Under the pieces are notes generated by a model, which was not told where the DNA came from, made no database searches, and worked only from the letters and a program-made list of their open reading frames with translations. Shown piece after piece: positions 43,469-52,451 of a stretch of 64,000 nucleotides of DNA. Source of the stretch: Lachnospiraceae bacterium (GTDB lineage: Bacteria > Bacillota > Clostridia > Lachnospirales > Lachnospiraceae); assembly GCA_017479935.1 (NCBI GenBank), contig JAFVBO010000020.1:1-64000 (forward strand), read 5' to 3'. The position numbers and the translations under genes were made by a program. How positions within the stretch are numbered: the first letter of the stretch is position 1; each line of letters begins with the position of its first letter.

Positions 43469-44845
43469 ATGAAAATTGCGGTTGTGGGCGGCGGGGCCGC
43501 TGGCATGATGGCGGCCATTGCCGCAGCGCAGGCAGGAGCCAGGGTAACGCTTCTGGAAAAAAATGAAAAGCTGGGCAAGAAGGTCTACATCACTGGCAAA
43601 GGCCGCTGCAATGTGACCACCGCGTGCGAACCGCCGGACTTCTACGCGAAGGTGATTACCAACCCTCGTTTCTTGTACAGTTCCTTTGCAGCCTTCAACA
43701 ACAAAGACATGCAAGAGTTTCTGGCAAGCGAAGGCCTTCGCCTAAAAACCGAACGCGGCCTTCGGGTCTTTCCGGAATCGGACAAGGCGTCGGATGTCAC
43801 CCGGACGCTGTCGGAAAAGATGAATTCTCTGCACGTAAGCGTGCGCTTGAACACGGAGGTGCTGGAAATTCATCAAAACGATCGCCTGAACACTAATGCG
43901 TTGGAAGTTCATCAAAATGATCGCCTGAACCCCGAAGTGTCGGATATTCATCAAAAATATCGCCTGAACACGGAAGCAATGGACATTCATCAAACAGCAG
44001 AAGTGCCGCCTTCCTTTACGCTCCTCCTTCGCGATCCCCGCGGTACGCGGGAGGAAACCTTCGACAAGGTAATCGTGGCCACGGGTGGCAAGTCCTACCC
44101 CTCCACCGGCTCCACCGGGGATGGCTACCGCTTTGCGGAAGGCTTTGGCCTCAAGGTGGAGACGCCCATCCCCTCGCTGGTCCCCTTCGTGGCCAAGGAA
44201 GAGTGGGTGAAAGAGTTGATGGGGCTTTCTCTTCGGAACGTGGAAGTGACCATCAAGGACGGGAAGAAAAAGCTCTTCACCGAATTTGGCGAGATGCTGT
44301 TTACGCACTTTGGCGTCAGCGGGCCGGCGGTGCTCTCCGCCAGCGGCGTGTGCGCCAAGGCGATCCGCAAAACTCCGCTCACGCTTACGATCGATTTAAA
44401 ACCGGCTCTCACCGAAGAACAGCTGGACAAGCGGATGGTGCGCGAATGGGAGGAAAACAGCAGAAAGCAGTTTAAAAACGCCCTGGGCTCGTTCCTTCCG
44501 GCAACGCTCGTACCTGTGATGGTGCGCCTTTCCGGGATATCGCCGGAAAAAGAGGTCAGCGGTATTTCGAAGAAAGAGCGCCAGAACCTGATCGCGCTCA
44601 TGAAAGGGTTTTCTCTGACACTCACGGGTGTGCGGGACTTTGCGGAGGCCATCGTCACACAGGGCGGCGTATCCGTCAAAGAGATCGCGCCAAAGACCAT
44701 GGAATGCAAGAAGGTGCCGGGCCTGTACTTTGCGGGCGAGGTACTGGACGTGGATGCCTGTACCGGCGGCTATAATCTGCAAATCGCCTGGTCTACCGGT
44801 CGCGCGGCGGGCAAAGCCGCGGCGGAGGAAACCCAAAGAATCTAA
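43469..44845 (+). CDS. HI0933/BaiN-family flavoprotein
   Basis: This 458-residue FAD-dependent oxidoreductase begins with the dinucleotide motif VVGGGAAGMMAA. It shows the family blocks EKNEKLGKKVYITGKGRCNVT, VATGGKSYPSTGSTGDGY, GVSGPAVL and the C-terminal FAGEVLDVDACTGGYN. This type includes BaiN, a bile-acid reductase, but most members have unknown roles. Residues 126-177 consist of four 13-residue repeats (LNTEVLEIHQNDR type) that seem to be an insertion. ATG 43469 follows a GTGAGGAA site. It is next to cmk, a common clostridial order. Confidence 0.88.
   Translation: MKIAVVGGGAAGMMAAIAAAQAGARVTLLEKNEKLGKKVYITGKGRCNVTTACEPPDFYAKVITNPRFLYSSFAAFNNKDMQEFLASEGLRLKTERGLRVFPESDKASDVTRTLSEKMNSLHVSVRLNTEVLEIHQNDRLNTNALEVHQNDRLNPEVSDIHQKYRLNTEAMDIHQTAEVPPSFTLLLRDPRGTREETFDKVIVATGGKSYPSTGSTGDGYRFAEGFGLKVETPIPSLVPFVAKEEWVKELMGLSLRNVEVTIKDGKKKLFTEFGEMLFTHFGVSGPAVLSASGVCAKAIRKTPLTLTIDLKPALTEEQLDKRMVREWEENSRKQFKNALGSFLPATLVPVMVRLSGISPEKEVSGISKKERQNLIALMKGFSLTLTGVRDFAEAIVTQGGVSVKEIAPKTMECKKVPGLYFAGEVLDVDACTGGYNLQIAWSTGRAAGKAAAEETQRI
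43844..43999 (+). repeat. Four 39-bp in-frame tandem repeats inside the flavoprotein gene
   Basis: Units begin at 43844, 43883, 43922 and 43961 with CGC(C/T)TGAAC and end in ATTCATCAAA-type blocks. The 39-bp period keeps the frame and encodes R-LN-E---IHQ repeats (residues 126-177). Confidence 0.93.
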
Positions 44846-44888
44846 TAGGAAGCCGGACCTTTCCGGCAAGGATAAGGAGAGAAGAAAA

Positions 44889-45572
44889 ATGGCTCAGAGC
44901 ATTGCACTGGACGGACCGGCCGGAGCCGGAAAAAGCACCATCGCGAAGCGCCTGGCGGCGCTCCTTGGCTTGAAATACGTCGATACCGGCGCCATGTACC
45001 GCACGCTGGGGCTGGCCTGCACCCGTCGCGGGGTGGACGCGACGAAGGAAGAGGAAGTGATCCCGGTTCTTCAGACGGCGGACATTCGTGTCGGCTATGT
45101 GGGGGACACGCAGCACGTCTACTTAGACGGCGAAGACGTCAGCACCCTCATCCGCACCGATGAAGCGGGCGCCATGTCCTCCAAGGTCAGCGTGCATCCG
45201 CCCGTGCGCGAGAAGATGGTGGATATGCAGCGGAAGCTGGCGGACGAAATCAGCGTCATCATGGACGGGCGCGACATCGGGACCGTGGTGCTTCCGAACG
45301 CCTTCCTGAAGGTTTTCCTAACCGCATCGGTGGAAGAGCGGGCGAGACGCCGCCGCCAGGATTACCTGCTTCAGGGGAAGAATAAGACCCAGGAAGAGGT
45401 GGAAGAAGAAATCCGCGAGCGCGACTATCGCGATTCCCACCGGGAAGTGGGGCCGTTAAAGCAGGCGGAGGACGCAATTCGAGTGGATACCACCGGCCTG
45501 TCGATTGAGCAGGTCGTGGATACCATCCGGGAGCTGTACGAAAACCGGCAGAAGGAAGCTGCCAACGCGTAA
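44889..45572 (+). CDS. cmk: Cytidylate kinase
   Basis: The 227-residue kinase phosphorylates CMP and dCMP. It starts MAQSIALDGPAGAGKSTIAK with the P loop, then YVDTGAMYRTLG and MDGRDIGTVVLP. ATG 44889 follows GGAGAGAAG; the long upstream frame is an overlap with the flavoprotein gene in another frame. It begins the frequent cmk-ispH-rpsA series. Confidence 0.95.
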   Translation: MAQSIALDGPAGAGKSTIAKRLAALLGLKYVDTGAMYRTLGLACTRRGVDATKEEEVIPVLQTADIRVGYVGDTQHVYLDGEDVSTLIRTDEAGAMSSKVSVHPPVREKMVDMQRKLADEISVIMDGRDIGTVVLPNAFLKVFLTASVEERARRRRQDYLLQGKNKTQEEVEEEIRERDYRDSHREVGPLKQAEDAIRVDTTGLSIEQVVDTIRELYENRQKEAANA

Positions 45573-45596
45573 ATAAGCTCTGGAGACAAGCTGGCC

Positions 45597-45720
45597 TGGG
45601 AAGCACACACACGCAAAACAACAGGCATGGGAAGCACACATACGCAAAACAACAGGTCTGGGAAGCACACATACGCAAAACAACAGATCTGGGAAGCACA
45701 CATGCGCAGAACAACAGGCC
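45597..45720. repeat. Four 31-bp tandem repeats between cmk and ispH
   Basis: Units start at 45597, 45628, 45659 and 45690 and share TGGGAAGCACACA and CGCAAAACAACAG. The period is not a multiple of three. The unit has little self-complementarity. Confidence 0.92.
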
Positions 45721-45782
45721 AGAGAAACAGGTATCTGACTAAGGAGCATCACACGCAGAAGGCGAAACGAGGGAGGTAACCC

Positions 45783-46631
45783 ATGGAACATCCAGCCAGC
45801 GTAACCGTCGCAAAGACAGCCGGTTTCTGCTTCGGAGTAAAACGGGCAGTGGACCGCGTCTACGAATTGATCGAATCAGAAAAAGGCCCCATCTACACCT
45901 ATGGCCCCATCATCCATAATGAGCAGGTGGTGGAAGACCTGAAAAAGCGCGGCGTGGATATCTATGACCCGGAAACGGCTGCCCCCGGCTCTGTGGTGGT
46001 GCTGCGCTCCCACGGTGTGGGAAAGCAGGTGTACCGGGAACTGGAAGAAAAAGGCCATACCATCGTAGACGCTACCTGTCCGTTTGTGGAGCGCATTCAC
46101 AAGATTGTGGAAGAGGAGTCTGCCGCGGGAAAGAAAATCCTGATTGCGGGCGATGCCACGCACCCGGAAGTGGAAGGCATTATGGCTTTCGCCTCGGGCG
46201 AGGTTCGCTGCATAACAAAATTGGATGAAATAGACGAATTGCCCTGGGAGAAGGGCACCCCTGTCTGTTTCGTGGCGCAGACCACATTTAATCACCAAAA
46301 TTTTCAGAATATGGTTGAAAAAATATTCGAAAAGGGGTATGATACTCGTATTGTAAATACTATCTGTAATGCTACTCAGGAGCGGCAGGAAGAAGCAGGC
46401 CGGCTCGCCGAAGCTTCAGACGTCATGATCGTCGTCGGAGGCAGAAGCAGCTCTAACACGCAGAAGCTGTATGAGATTTGTAAAGGCAAATGCGCACGTA
46501 CCTATTTTATCCAAACGGCTGAGGATTTTCATTCAGAAGTGTTACACGGAGGGGATAACGTAGGCATAACTGCTGGTGCATCGACCCCGAGCAATATCAT
46601 ACAGGAGGTCAAAACGAAATGTCAGAATTAA
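45783..46631 (+). CDS. ispH: 4-hydroxy-3-methylbut-2-enyl diphosphate reductase
   Basis: This 282-residue Fe-S enzyme makes IPP and DMAPP in the last step of the MEP pathway. The three cluster cysteines are in AGFCFGVKRAV (C16), DATCPFV and TICNATQERQ; HPEVEG holds the catalytic Glu. ATG 45783 follows GGGAGG. In many clostridia IspH is fused to ribosomal protein S1; here the two are separate genes overlapping by 13 bases, an arrangement close to a fusion. The cluster ties it to the Suf system. Confidence 0.95.
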   Translation: MEHPASVTVAKTAGFCFGVKRAVDRVYELIESEKGPIYTYGPIIHNEQVVEDLKKRGVDIYDPETAAPGSVVVLRSHGVGKQVYRELEEKGHTIVDATCPFVERIHKIVEEESAAGKKILIAGDATHPEVEGIMAFASGEVRCITKLDEIDELPWEKGTPVCFVAQTTFNHQNFQNMVEKIFEKGYDTRIVNTICNATQERQEEAGRLAEASDVMIVVGGRSSSNTQKLYEICKGKCARTYFIQTAEDFHSEVLHGGDNVGITAGASTPSNIIQEVKTKCQN

Positions 46632-47806
46632 GTTTTGAACAGTTATTGGAAGAATCTTTAAAAACAATCCATACGGGGGAGGTCGTTACCGGTAAGGTTA
46701 TCGATGTCAAAGATGATGAAATCATCCTGAACATCGGCTGCAAATCTGACGGTATCATCAGCAAGAGCGAGTATTCCAATGATAACAGCATCAACCTGAA
46801 GGAAGCAGTCAAGGTTGGTGACGAACTGGAAGCCAAGGTGCTGAAGGTGAACGATGGCGAAGGTCAGGTAGCTCTTTCTTACAAGAGACTGGCTGCAGAC
46901 CGCGGAAACAAGAGACTCGAAGAGGCTTATGAGAACGCGGAAGTCTTAAAGTCCACGGTTAAGCAGGTTGTGGACGGCGGACTGATTGTTGAGGTAGAGG
47001 GAAGCCGCGTGTTTATCCCCGCCAGCCTGGTTTCCGATTCTTACGAGAGAAATCTTGAGAAGTACAACGGCCAGGAAATCGAATTCGTTATCACCGAGTT
47101 CAATCCGAAGAAGAGAAGAATCATCGGCAACCGTCGTCAGCTGGTTTCCGCTCAGAGAGCCGCTGCGAAGGAAGCTCTGTTCTCCCGCATCGAAGAAGGC
47201 ATGACCGTTACCGGTACTGTGAAGAACATCACCGAGTTCGGCGCGTTCATCGATCTTGGCGGAGCGGATGGCCTGCTTCATGTTTCCGAGATGAGCTGGG
47301 GCCGCATCGAGCGCCCGAAGAACCTGTTCACTGTTGGACAGGAAGTCAAGTGCTTCATCAAGAACATCACCGGCGAGAAGATCGCCCTCAGCATGAAGTT
47401 CCCGGGCGAGAACCCTTGGGAGAAGGCCGTTACCAAGTATGCCGTTGGCAACGTGGTTACCGGTAAGGTTGCCAGAATGACTGATTTCGGCGCTTTCGTA
47501 GAGCTGGAAGATGGCATCGACGCCCTGCTGCATGTTTCTCAGATCTCCCGCAACCGCGTGGAGAAGCCTTCGGATGTTCTGAAGGTTGGCCAGGAAGTTA
47601 CCGCTCAGGTAGTGGACTTCAACGGCGAGAACAAGAGAATCAGCCTGAGCATGAAGGCCCTTGAGCCCGCTCCGGAGAAGCCCGAAAGAGAGCCTCGTCC
47701 GAAGAAAGAGCGCGAGCCCGAACCGATCGTTCCGGGTCTGGAGCAGCCCGAAGCCATGACCATGGCAGACGCGCTGAAGGCCGCTGTTCAGTCTGTGGAG
47801 CAGTAA
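46619..47806 (+). CDS. rpsA: Ribosomal protein S1 homologue
   Basis: The 395-residue protein has four S1 RNA-binding repeats (about 18-90, 105-170, 190-258, 275-345), shown by GKVIDVKDDEIILNIG, GTVKNITEFGAFIDLG and GKVARMTDFGAFVELE. A charged Pro/Glu tail follows. It is shorter than the six-repeat enterobacterial S1, as is normal in Firmicutes. ATG 46619 lies inside ispH behind GGAGG, so translation is probably coupled. Confidence 0.93.
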   Translation: MSELSFEQLLEESLKTIHTGEVVTGKVIDVKDDEIILNIGCKSDGIISKSEYSNDNSINLKEAVKVGDELEAKVLKVNDGEGQVALSYKRLAADRGNKRLEEAYENAEVLKSTVKQVVDGGLIVEVEGSRVFIPASLVSDSYERNLEKYNGQEIEFVITEFNPKKRRIIGNRRQLVSAQRAAAKEALFSRIEEGMTVTGTVKNITEFGAFIDLGGADGLLHVSEMSWGRIERPKNLFTVGQEVKCFIKNITGEKIALSMKFPGENPWEKAVTKYAVGNVVTGKVARMTDFGAFVELEDGIDALLHVSQISRNRVEKPSDVLKVGQEVTAQVVDFNGENKRISLSMKALEPAPEKPEREPRPKKEREPEPIVPGLEQPEAMTMADALKAAVQSVEQ

Positions 47807-47855
47807 GCAAAACTGTATAAAGGAAGGGATTCCGTAAAACGGAACAACCTTATGG

Positions 47856-47891
47856 ATAGCCCTGTGGATGTCATATCCGCAGGGCTATTTG
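47856..47891 (+). terminator. Terminator after rpsA
   Basis: ATAGCCCTGTGGA (47856-47868) pairs with TCCGCAGGGCTAT (47876-47888), one G-U pair, short T tract. Confidence 0.75.
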
Positions 47892-47907
47892 AACGTAAAA
47901 TATATTT

Positions 47908-48071
47908 ACAGCACAGCTATGCAGAAAAGAAAGGAAAATAGCTGCTTGCAGCTACTTTTCCATTCTTTTCTGCATAGGTCGTGGTGGGCCCCCCACCACG
48001 ACAGTCCCAGGCAAAAGCCGCGAAAGCGGCGAGCGTCGTGCGAAGCAGGACGCGCCTGGGACCTGTGCTGT
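47908..48071. repeat. Intergenic cloverleaf element B
   Basis: ACAGCACAG (47908-47916) pairs with CTGTGCTGT (48063-48071). Arm 1, 47917-47945 with 47948-47977, has about 28 pairs with one mismatch and one bulge. Arm 2 is GTCGTGGTGGG (47978-47988) with CCCACCACGAC (47992-48002). Arm 3 is GTCCCAGGC (48004-48012) with GCCTGGGAC (48054-48062), enclosing GCCGC-gaaa-GCGGC and GCGTC/GACGC. Only base 48003 is unpaired at the junction. The layout is the same as element A at 13016. No credible gene overlaps it. Confidence 0.88.
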
Positions 48072-48093
48072 AAGCATCACGAAACAAAAAATC

Positions 48094-48141
48094 AGTCCCA
48101 GGCTTTTAGCCGCGTACGCGACGTGCCTGTGACCTGTGCTG
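48094..48141. repeat. Partial second copy of cloverleaf arm 3 and closing stem
   Basis: GTCCCAGGC (48095-48103), a GCCGCGTACGCG core and a GTGCCTGTGACCTGTGCTG end repeat the right half of element B in decayed form. It ends about 17 bases before the next gene and its partner strand is missing. Confidence 0.65.
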
Positions 48142-48157
48142 CACACTCAGGTGAACT

Positions 48158-49252
48158 ATGAAAGTAAGCGAATGCGTATATACCCCAGTCCGAACATCCA
48201 CAGCGGTCCTACATACTCTGCCCGGCCGGTACGTGTTCTTTGACATCGAGACCACCGGTCTGTCCTCCAAAAACAGCACGGTTTACCTGATTGGCGTCAC
48301 CTGGCCCGTGTCCTACGAAAATCCGGACAGGGAATGGAACTTTTGCCAATGGTTTGCCGACACGCGGGAGAGTGAACGCGAGGTTTTGCGGGAATTCACC
48401 CTGTGCCTTGCCGGGTTCGACACCCTGGTGCACTTTAACGGCGATACCTTCGACATCCCCTTTGTGCGTGGACGCCTCTTTTATCACCGCATGTCCGATC
48501 CGTTTTCGCTGATCACCAGCGTGGATCTGTATCGAATGGCCAGGCCGTTAAAGAAAATGCTTCCGATCGGAAGTCTGAAATTAAAAAGCCTGGAAAGTTT
48601 CCTGGGGATCCACAGGGACGATCCGTATACGGGCGGGGAGCTGATCGATGTCTACAATCAGTACCTGAAGTGCCCTACCCGGGAAGCGGAAAAAGACCTG
48701 ATGCTTCACAATGAGGAAGACATCAAAGGCATGCCGGAGCTTCTTCCCATCTTCGCGTATCTGGATATGAAAAAGGCGTCGTATCGCCTGGTCGGTCAGA
48801 AAAGGGAGCGCTACAGCGGGTTTGACGGGACGGAAAAGACCGAGGTCTGTCTGACTTTCGAGAGCAGCCTCGCCCTCCCGGCCGCGTATACACAGCGAGG
48901 AGAGGACGTAACACTGCATGTGGATGGCAACATCTTCACCTTCTTTTTCACGCCCTATGTCGGGGCGCTGCGCCACTTTTTTCCCAATTATCGGGACTAT
49001 TTTTATCTGACGATGGAAGACAAGATTGTCCATAAGAGCATCGGACAGTTCGTGGATAAAGCTGTTCGCCGCAAGGCCCGCCCGGAAGAGTGCTACGTGG
49101 AAAAAGAGGGCCTGTTCCTGCCGCAGAAAGAACCGCTCATCACGCCGGTGTTTCAGAAAGAAGGAAAAGGAAGGGAATGGTTCTTCCTTTTGGAAGAGGA
49201 ACTGAAGTGGGATGAGGAAACGGCCACCCGCTTTGTGCAGGGTTGGCTGTAA
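48158..49252 (+). CDS. YprB-like ribonuclease H-fold 3'-5' exonuclease
   Basis: The 364-residue protein has an RNase H-like DEDD exonuclease core: FFDIETTGLSS (D29, E31), HFNGDTFDIPFV and HNEEDIKGM. This is the YprB pattern; the natural substrate is not known. The C-terminal 160 residues are of unknown role, and TPR repeats seen in some YprB proteins are absent. ATG 48158 has a modest site AGGTGA and begins soon after the partial cloverleaf copy. Confidence 0.83.
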   Translation: MKVSECVYTPVRTSTAVLHTLPGRYVFFDIETTGLSSKNSTVYLIGVTWPVSYENPDREWNFCQWFADTRESEREVLREFTLCLAGFDTLVHFNGDTFDIPFVRGRLFYHRMSDPFSLITSVDLYRMARPLKKMLPIGSLKLKSLESFLGIHRDDPYTGGELIDVYNQYLKCPTREAEKDLMLHNEEDIKGMPELLPIFAYLDMKKASYRLVGQKRERYSGFDGTEKTEVCLTFESSLALPAAYTQRGEDVTLHVDGNIFTFFFTPYVGALRHFFPNYRDYFYLTMEDKIVHKSIGQFVDKAVRRKARPEECYVEKEGLFLPQKEPLITPVFQKEGKGREWFFLLEEELKWDEETATRFVQGWL

Positions 49253-49266
49253 GGAGATTTACGATT

Positions 49267-50088
49267 ATGAAAAATACAACATCCGAGACGGCAGCTAAGT
49301 ACGCTTTCCAGATCCCGGTCAACAAAAATGCTTTCGCAAACGGAGCCCGGGACGGTTTCCCGATCGGATTAGGCTACCTGGCAGCCGCCTTTTCCTTAGG
49401 AATTGCGGCCCGAAACGCTGGCCTTACGCCGTTCCAGTCCACGCTGGCAAGCCTCCTCTGCAACGCATCCGCCGGAGAGTATGCCGGCTTTACGCTCATC
49501 GCCGCGGGAGCAAGCCTTTTGGAGATCGCGGTGGTCATCTTCATCACCAATGCCCGCTACCTCCTGATGAGCTGCGCCATGAGCCAGCGAATGGCCACGG
49601 ACATGCCTGGAAAGCATCGGATGGCCATGGCTTTTTTCATCACGGATGAGCTGTTCGCCATCAACATGGCCAGGCCGGGCTACTTAAACCCGTACTATTC
49701 CTATGGCTCCGCCGCTACCTCGCTCACGTTGTGGGCGCTTGGAACCGCCCTGGGAACCATAGCGGGAAACATCCTGCCCATGCGCCTGGTGAGCGCATTT
49801 TCTGTCACGCTGTATGGCATGTTTCTGGCAGTCATCATTCCGCCGGTCCGGCATGATCGAATTGTCGGGGCTCTGGTGATCATCAGCTTTATAGGCAGCT
49901 GGCTCTTTTCCCAGCTGGAGATTTTCTCATCGATCTCGGCCGGAACCAAAACCATCCTGCTGACCCTTCTCATTGCGGGCGGCGCAGCGCTGCTGTTCCC
50001 CAGGGAAGCAGAAGGCGGGCAGGAAGAGGACAGAGATATTTCGCATGTGGAAGAGGCAAAAAGCGAAGAAACGCGGGAGGACGTATGA
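49267..50088 (+). CDS. azlC: AzlC-family branched-chain amino acid exporter, large subunit
   Basis: This 273-residue membrane protein has the AzlC pattern: GARDGFPIGLGYLAAAFSLG, LLCNASAGEYAG and NARYLLMSCAMSQ. It has about seven membrane segments and works with AzlD to export branched-chain amino acids. ATG 49267 follows AAGGAG. A charged tail of 30 residues precedes a 4-base overlap with azlD. Confidence 0.92.
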   Translation: MKNTTSETAAKYAFQIPVNKNAFANGARDGFPIGLGYLAAAFSLGIAARNAGLTPFQSTLASLLCNASAGEYAGFTLIAAGASLLEIAVVIFITNARYLLMSCAMSQRMATDMPGKHRMAMAFFITDELFAINMARPGYLNPYYSYGSAATSLTLWALGTALGTIAGNILPMRLVSAFSVTLYGMFLAVIIPPVRHDRIVGALVIISFIGSWLFSQLEIFSSISAGTKTILLTLLIAGGAALLFPREAEGGQEEDRDISHVEEAKSEETREDV

Positions 50089-50399
50089 AATCAGATCTTT
50101 ACATCTTTGCAGGCCTGTTTGTGATGGCGGCGGTGTCCTATGCGGTCCGCTCCGTGCCGATCGCCTTCCTGAAAAAGCCGATCACGAATAAGTACGTGCA
50201 GGCGTTCCTGTACTACGTACCCTATGTGACGCTGGCCGTCATGACCTTTCCGGCCATCATATACGCCACGCAGACGCCGATCTCCGGCCTGATTGCCCTG
50301 ATCGTAGGCTGTGTCCTGGGCCTTTTTGGCGCCGGCCTGTTTCCTATTGCGATTTCCTGCTGCGGCGCGGTGCTGATCGCGGAATTCTTTCTTGTATAA
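50085..50399 (+). CDS. azlD: AzlD-family branched-chain amino acid exporter, small subunit
   Basis: The 104-residue protein has four hydrophobic segments and the AzlD block RSVPIAFLKKPITNKYVQAFLYYVP reduced to its core AFLYYVPYVTLAVMTFPAI. It starts in an ATGA overlap with azlC and has GGGAGG upstream, so the two are coupled. Confidence 0.92.
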   Translation: MKSDLYIFAGLFVMAAVSYAVRSVPIAFLKKPITNKYVQAFLYYVPYVTLAVMTFPAIIYATQTPISGLIALIVGCVLGLFGAGLFPIAISCCGAVLIAEFFLV

Positions 50400-50445
50400 A
50401 AGCGTGTGGCGGAGCAGCCGGAAGATATCTGACGTAGCGCGGGGC

Positions 50446-50560
50446 TAAAAAAGGCCTTGACGCCCCGTATGAAGAGAAGCAAGAAGAGCGCGGGATACGT
50501 GGTGTGAAGCGTAAAAAAGCCCCGGTGCCCCGTACGAAGAGAAACAGCAACGAAATCGAA
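50446..50560. repeat. Degenerate 65-bp repeat between azlD and ruvA
   Basis: TAAAAAAGGCC and GCCCCGTATGAAGAGAA (from 50446) recur about 65 bases later (from 50512), with a vague third copy around 50590. No gene is seen in the 238-base gap. Confidence 0.55.
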
Positions 50561-50637
50561 CGTCTGTGCGGTTTGCGCTTGCGTGAAAACGAAATACGTG
50601 GTAGGATAAAGAAAACGAAACAAAGGAAGAAATACGG

Positions 50638-51249
50638 ATGATCTCTTATATTAAAGGAACCCTGGCGGAAAAGCGCGATGCCGGTGCTGTCGTGGAAGCC
50701 AGCGGGATCGGCTACTTCATCTACATGTCAACCACGTCTCTTTCAGGCCTTCCGGCAGAAGGAAAAGAAGTCAAAGTGTATACACACTTCTCCGTGGGGC
50801 AGGATGCCATGCGCCTGTACGGTTTCCTGGATGAAGAAGAGCGAGATCTGTTCCGCATGCTGATCCGTGTCAGCGGCCTTGGACCGAAGGGCGCCCTGGG
50901 TATCCTGTCCACGTTGTCGGCGGACGAACTTCGCTTCGCCATTCTGGCGGATGATGAAAAAGCCATCTCTCGGGCACCGGGCGTGGGCAAGAAGATTGCG
51001 CAGAAAATCATTGTGGAACTGAAGGACAAGATGGATCTGCAGGAAGCTTTCGATGCCAAATCCGCCCATGTGGCAGCAGCGGCGGTCGCAGGTTCTACTG
51101 CCATGGACGATGCGCGGGATGAGGCCGTGCAGGCGCTTGTCGCTTTGGGCTACGGTGGCGCAGCCGCTTTAAAGGCTGTCAAGGCCAGTCAGCTGCCGGA
51201 AACTGCTTCCGCGGAAGACTGGATCCGCGAAGCACTGAAGCACATGTAA
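50638..51249 (+). CDS. ruvA: Holliday junction helicase subunit RuvA
   Basis: This 203-residue protein binds four-way DNA junctions and recruits RuvB. It begins [12 protein letters not shown] and has two helix-hairpin-helix motifs ([25 protein letters not shown]) and a C-terminal RuvB-binding domain ([12 protein letters not shown]). It precedes ruvB by 22 bases. Confidence 0.96.
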   Translation: MISYIKGTLAEKRDAGAVVEASGIGYFIYMSTTSLSGLPAEGKEVKVYTHFSVGQDAMRLYGFLDEEERDLFRMLIRVSGLGPKGALGILSTLSADELRFAILADDEKAISRAPGVGKKIAQKIIVELKDKMDLQEAFDAKSAHVAAAAVAGSTAMDDARDEAVQALVALGYGGAAALKAVKASQLPETASAEDWIREALKHM

Positions 51250-51271
51250 TGATCATACGGGAAGGAACACT

Positions 51272-52267
51272 ATGCCGGATCGCATCATCAGCACCGATGT
51301 CACGGATGAAGACATCGTCATAGAAAATCATTTAAGGCCCCAGCTTCTGAGTGACTACATTGGTCAGACCAAAGCGAAGGACACCCTGAAAATCTATATC
51401 GAAGCCGCCAAAAACCGCGGGGAGCCATTGGACCACGTGCTGTTGTACGGCCCTCCTGGATTGGGAAAAACCACGCTGGCCGGCATCATCGCCAACGAAA
51501 TGGGCGTGAATATGAAGATTACGGCCGGTCCCGCCATCGAAAAGCCGGGTGAGATGGCCGCCATCCTGAATAACCTGAAAGAAGGCGATGTGCTTTTTGT
51601 GGATGAAATCCACCGTTTAAACCGGCAGGTGGAAGAAGTTCTGTACCCCGCCATGGAAGATTACGCCATCGACATCGTGATCGGAAAGGGAGCCACTGCC
51701 AGATCCATCCGCTTAAACCTGCCCCATTTCACGCTGGTAGGTGCCACGACGCGCGCCGGTATGCTGACCGCCCCGTTGCGGGACCGCTTTGGTGTGGTGC
51801 ATCGTCTGGAGTTTTACACGAAAGAAGAGCTGAAGACTATCGTGCTGCGCTCCGCCAAGGTCCTGAATGTGGAAATCGAGCCGGAAGGGGCGGCCCTGAT
51901 CGCCGCACGTTCCCGCGGGACTCCGCGAATTGCCAACCGTCTCTTAAAACGCCTCCGCGACTTTGCGCAGGTCAAGTACGATGGACGCATCACGGCGGAC
52001 GTGGCTGAGTTTGCGCTGGATATTCTGCAGGTGGACAAACTGGGGTTAGATCGCATGGACCGGGAAGTGCTGCTCTCCATCATTCAGAAGTTTGGCGGCG
52101 GTCCGGTTGGACTGGAAACGCTGGCTACCTCGGTGGGAGAGGATGTGGGGACCCTGGAAGATGTGTGCGAACCCTATCTGATTCAAAGCGGCTTGCTCCT
52201 TCGGACACCCCGCGGCCGCATGGCCAGCGACCTGGCGTACAGCCATCTGGGATTGGAAAAGAACTAA
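51272..52267 (+). CDS. ruvB: Holliday junction helicase ATPase RuvB
   Basis: The 331-residue AAA+ motor drives branch migration. It has [15 protein letters not shown], Walker [11 protein letters not shown], Walker [10 protein letters not shown], and the C-terminal winged helix ending [15 protein letters not shown]. Length is standard. ATG 51272 follows GGGAAGGA. Confidence 0.97.
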   Translation: MPDRIISTDVTDEDIVIENHLRPQLLSDYIGQTKAKDTLKIYIEAAKNRGEPLDHVLLYGPPGLGKTTLAGIIANEMGVNMKITAGPAIEKPGEMAAILNNLKEGDVLFVDEIHRLNRQVEEVLYPAMEDYAIDIVIGKGATARSIRLNLPHFTLVGATTRAGMLTAPLRDRFGVVHRLEFYTKEELKTIVLRSAKVLNVEIEPEGAALIAARSRGTPRIANRLLKRLRDFAQVKYDGRITADVAEFALDILQVDKLGLDRMDREVLLSIIQKFGGGPVGLETLATSVGEDVGTLEDVCEPYLIQSGLLLRTPRGRMASDLAYSHLGLEKN

Positions 52268-52275
52268 AAAGGTAA

Positions 52276-52315
52276 GCATCCGCCGAGGCGGCGAACAGCG
52301 TGCGAAGCGCGATGC
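52276..52315. repeat. Small bifurcated hairpin after ruvB
   Basis: GCATC (52276-52280) pairs with GATGC (52311-52315) around CCGC-cgag-GCGG and a GCGTGCGAAGCGC segment. The inner part resembles the inside of cloverleaf arm 3 at 48012-48053 (CGAAAGCGGCGAGCGTCGTG type). It may be a solo arm of that family. Confidence 0.5.
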
Positions 52316-52367
52316 GATTCAGGTTTTTGCGAGAAAATTGCCATCTTTTCGAGGTGGAAAAATGGGC

Positions 52368-52397
52368 CTCGGCACGCCATTTACAAGGTGTGCCGAG
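52368..52397. repeat. 11-bp hairpin upstream of the lepB promoter
   Basis: CTCGGCACGCC (52368-52378) pairs with GGTGTGCCGAG (52387-52397) with one G-U pair. No T tract follows, but it could end ruvAB transcripts. Confidence 0.5.
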
Positions 52398-52451
52398 AGA
52401 AATATCCGAAAAGTGTATATTTAAATCGAAATTATTAAGGGTAACTTTCTA

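Noticed and set aside
43172-43578. Minus-strand proteins in the 64-bp array
   Set aside because: The frames consist only of repeats that shift frame every unit, and no ribosome site is present.
47868-48161. 97-codon plus-strand frame after rpsA
   Set aside because: It lies entirely in cloverleaf element B and has no ribosome site.
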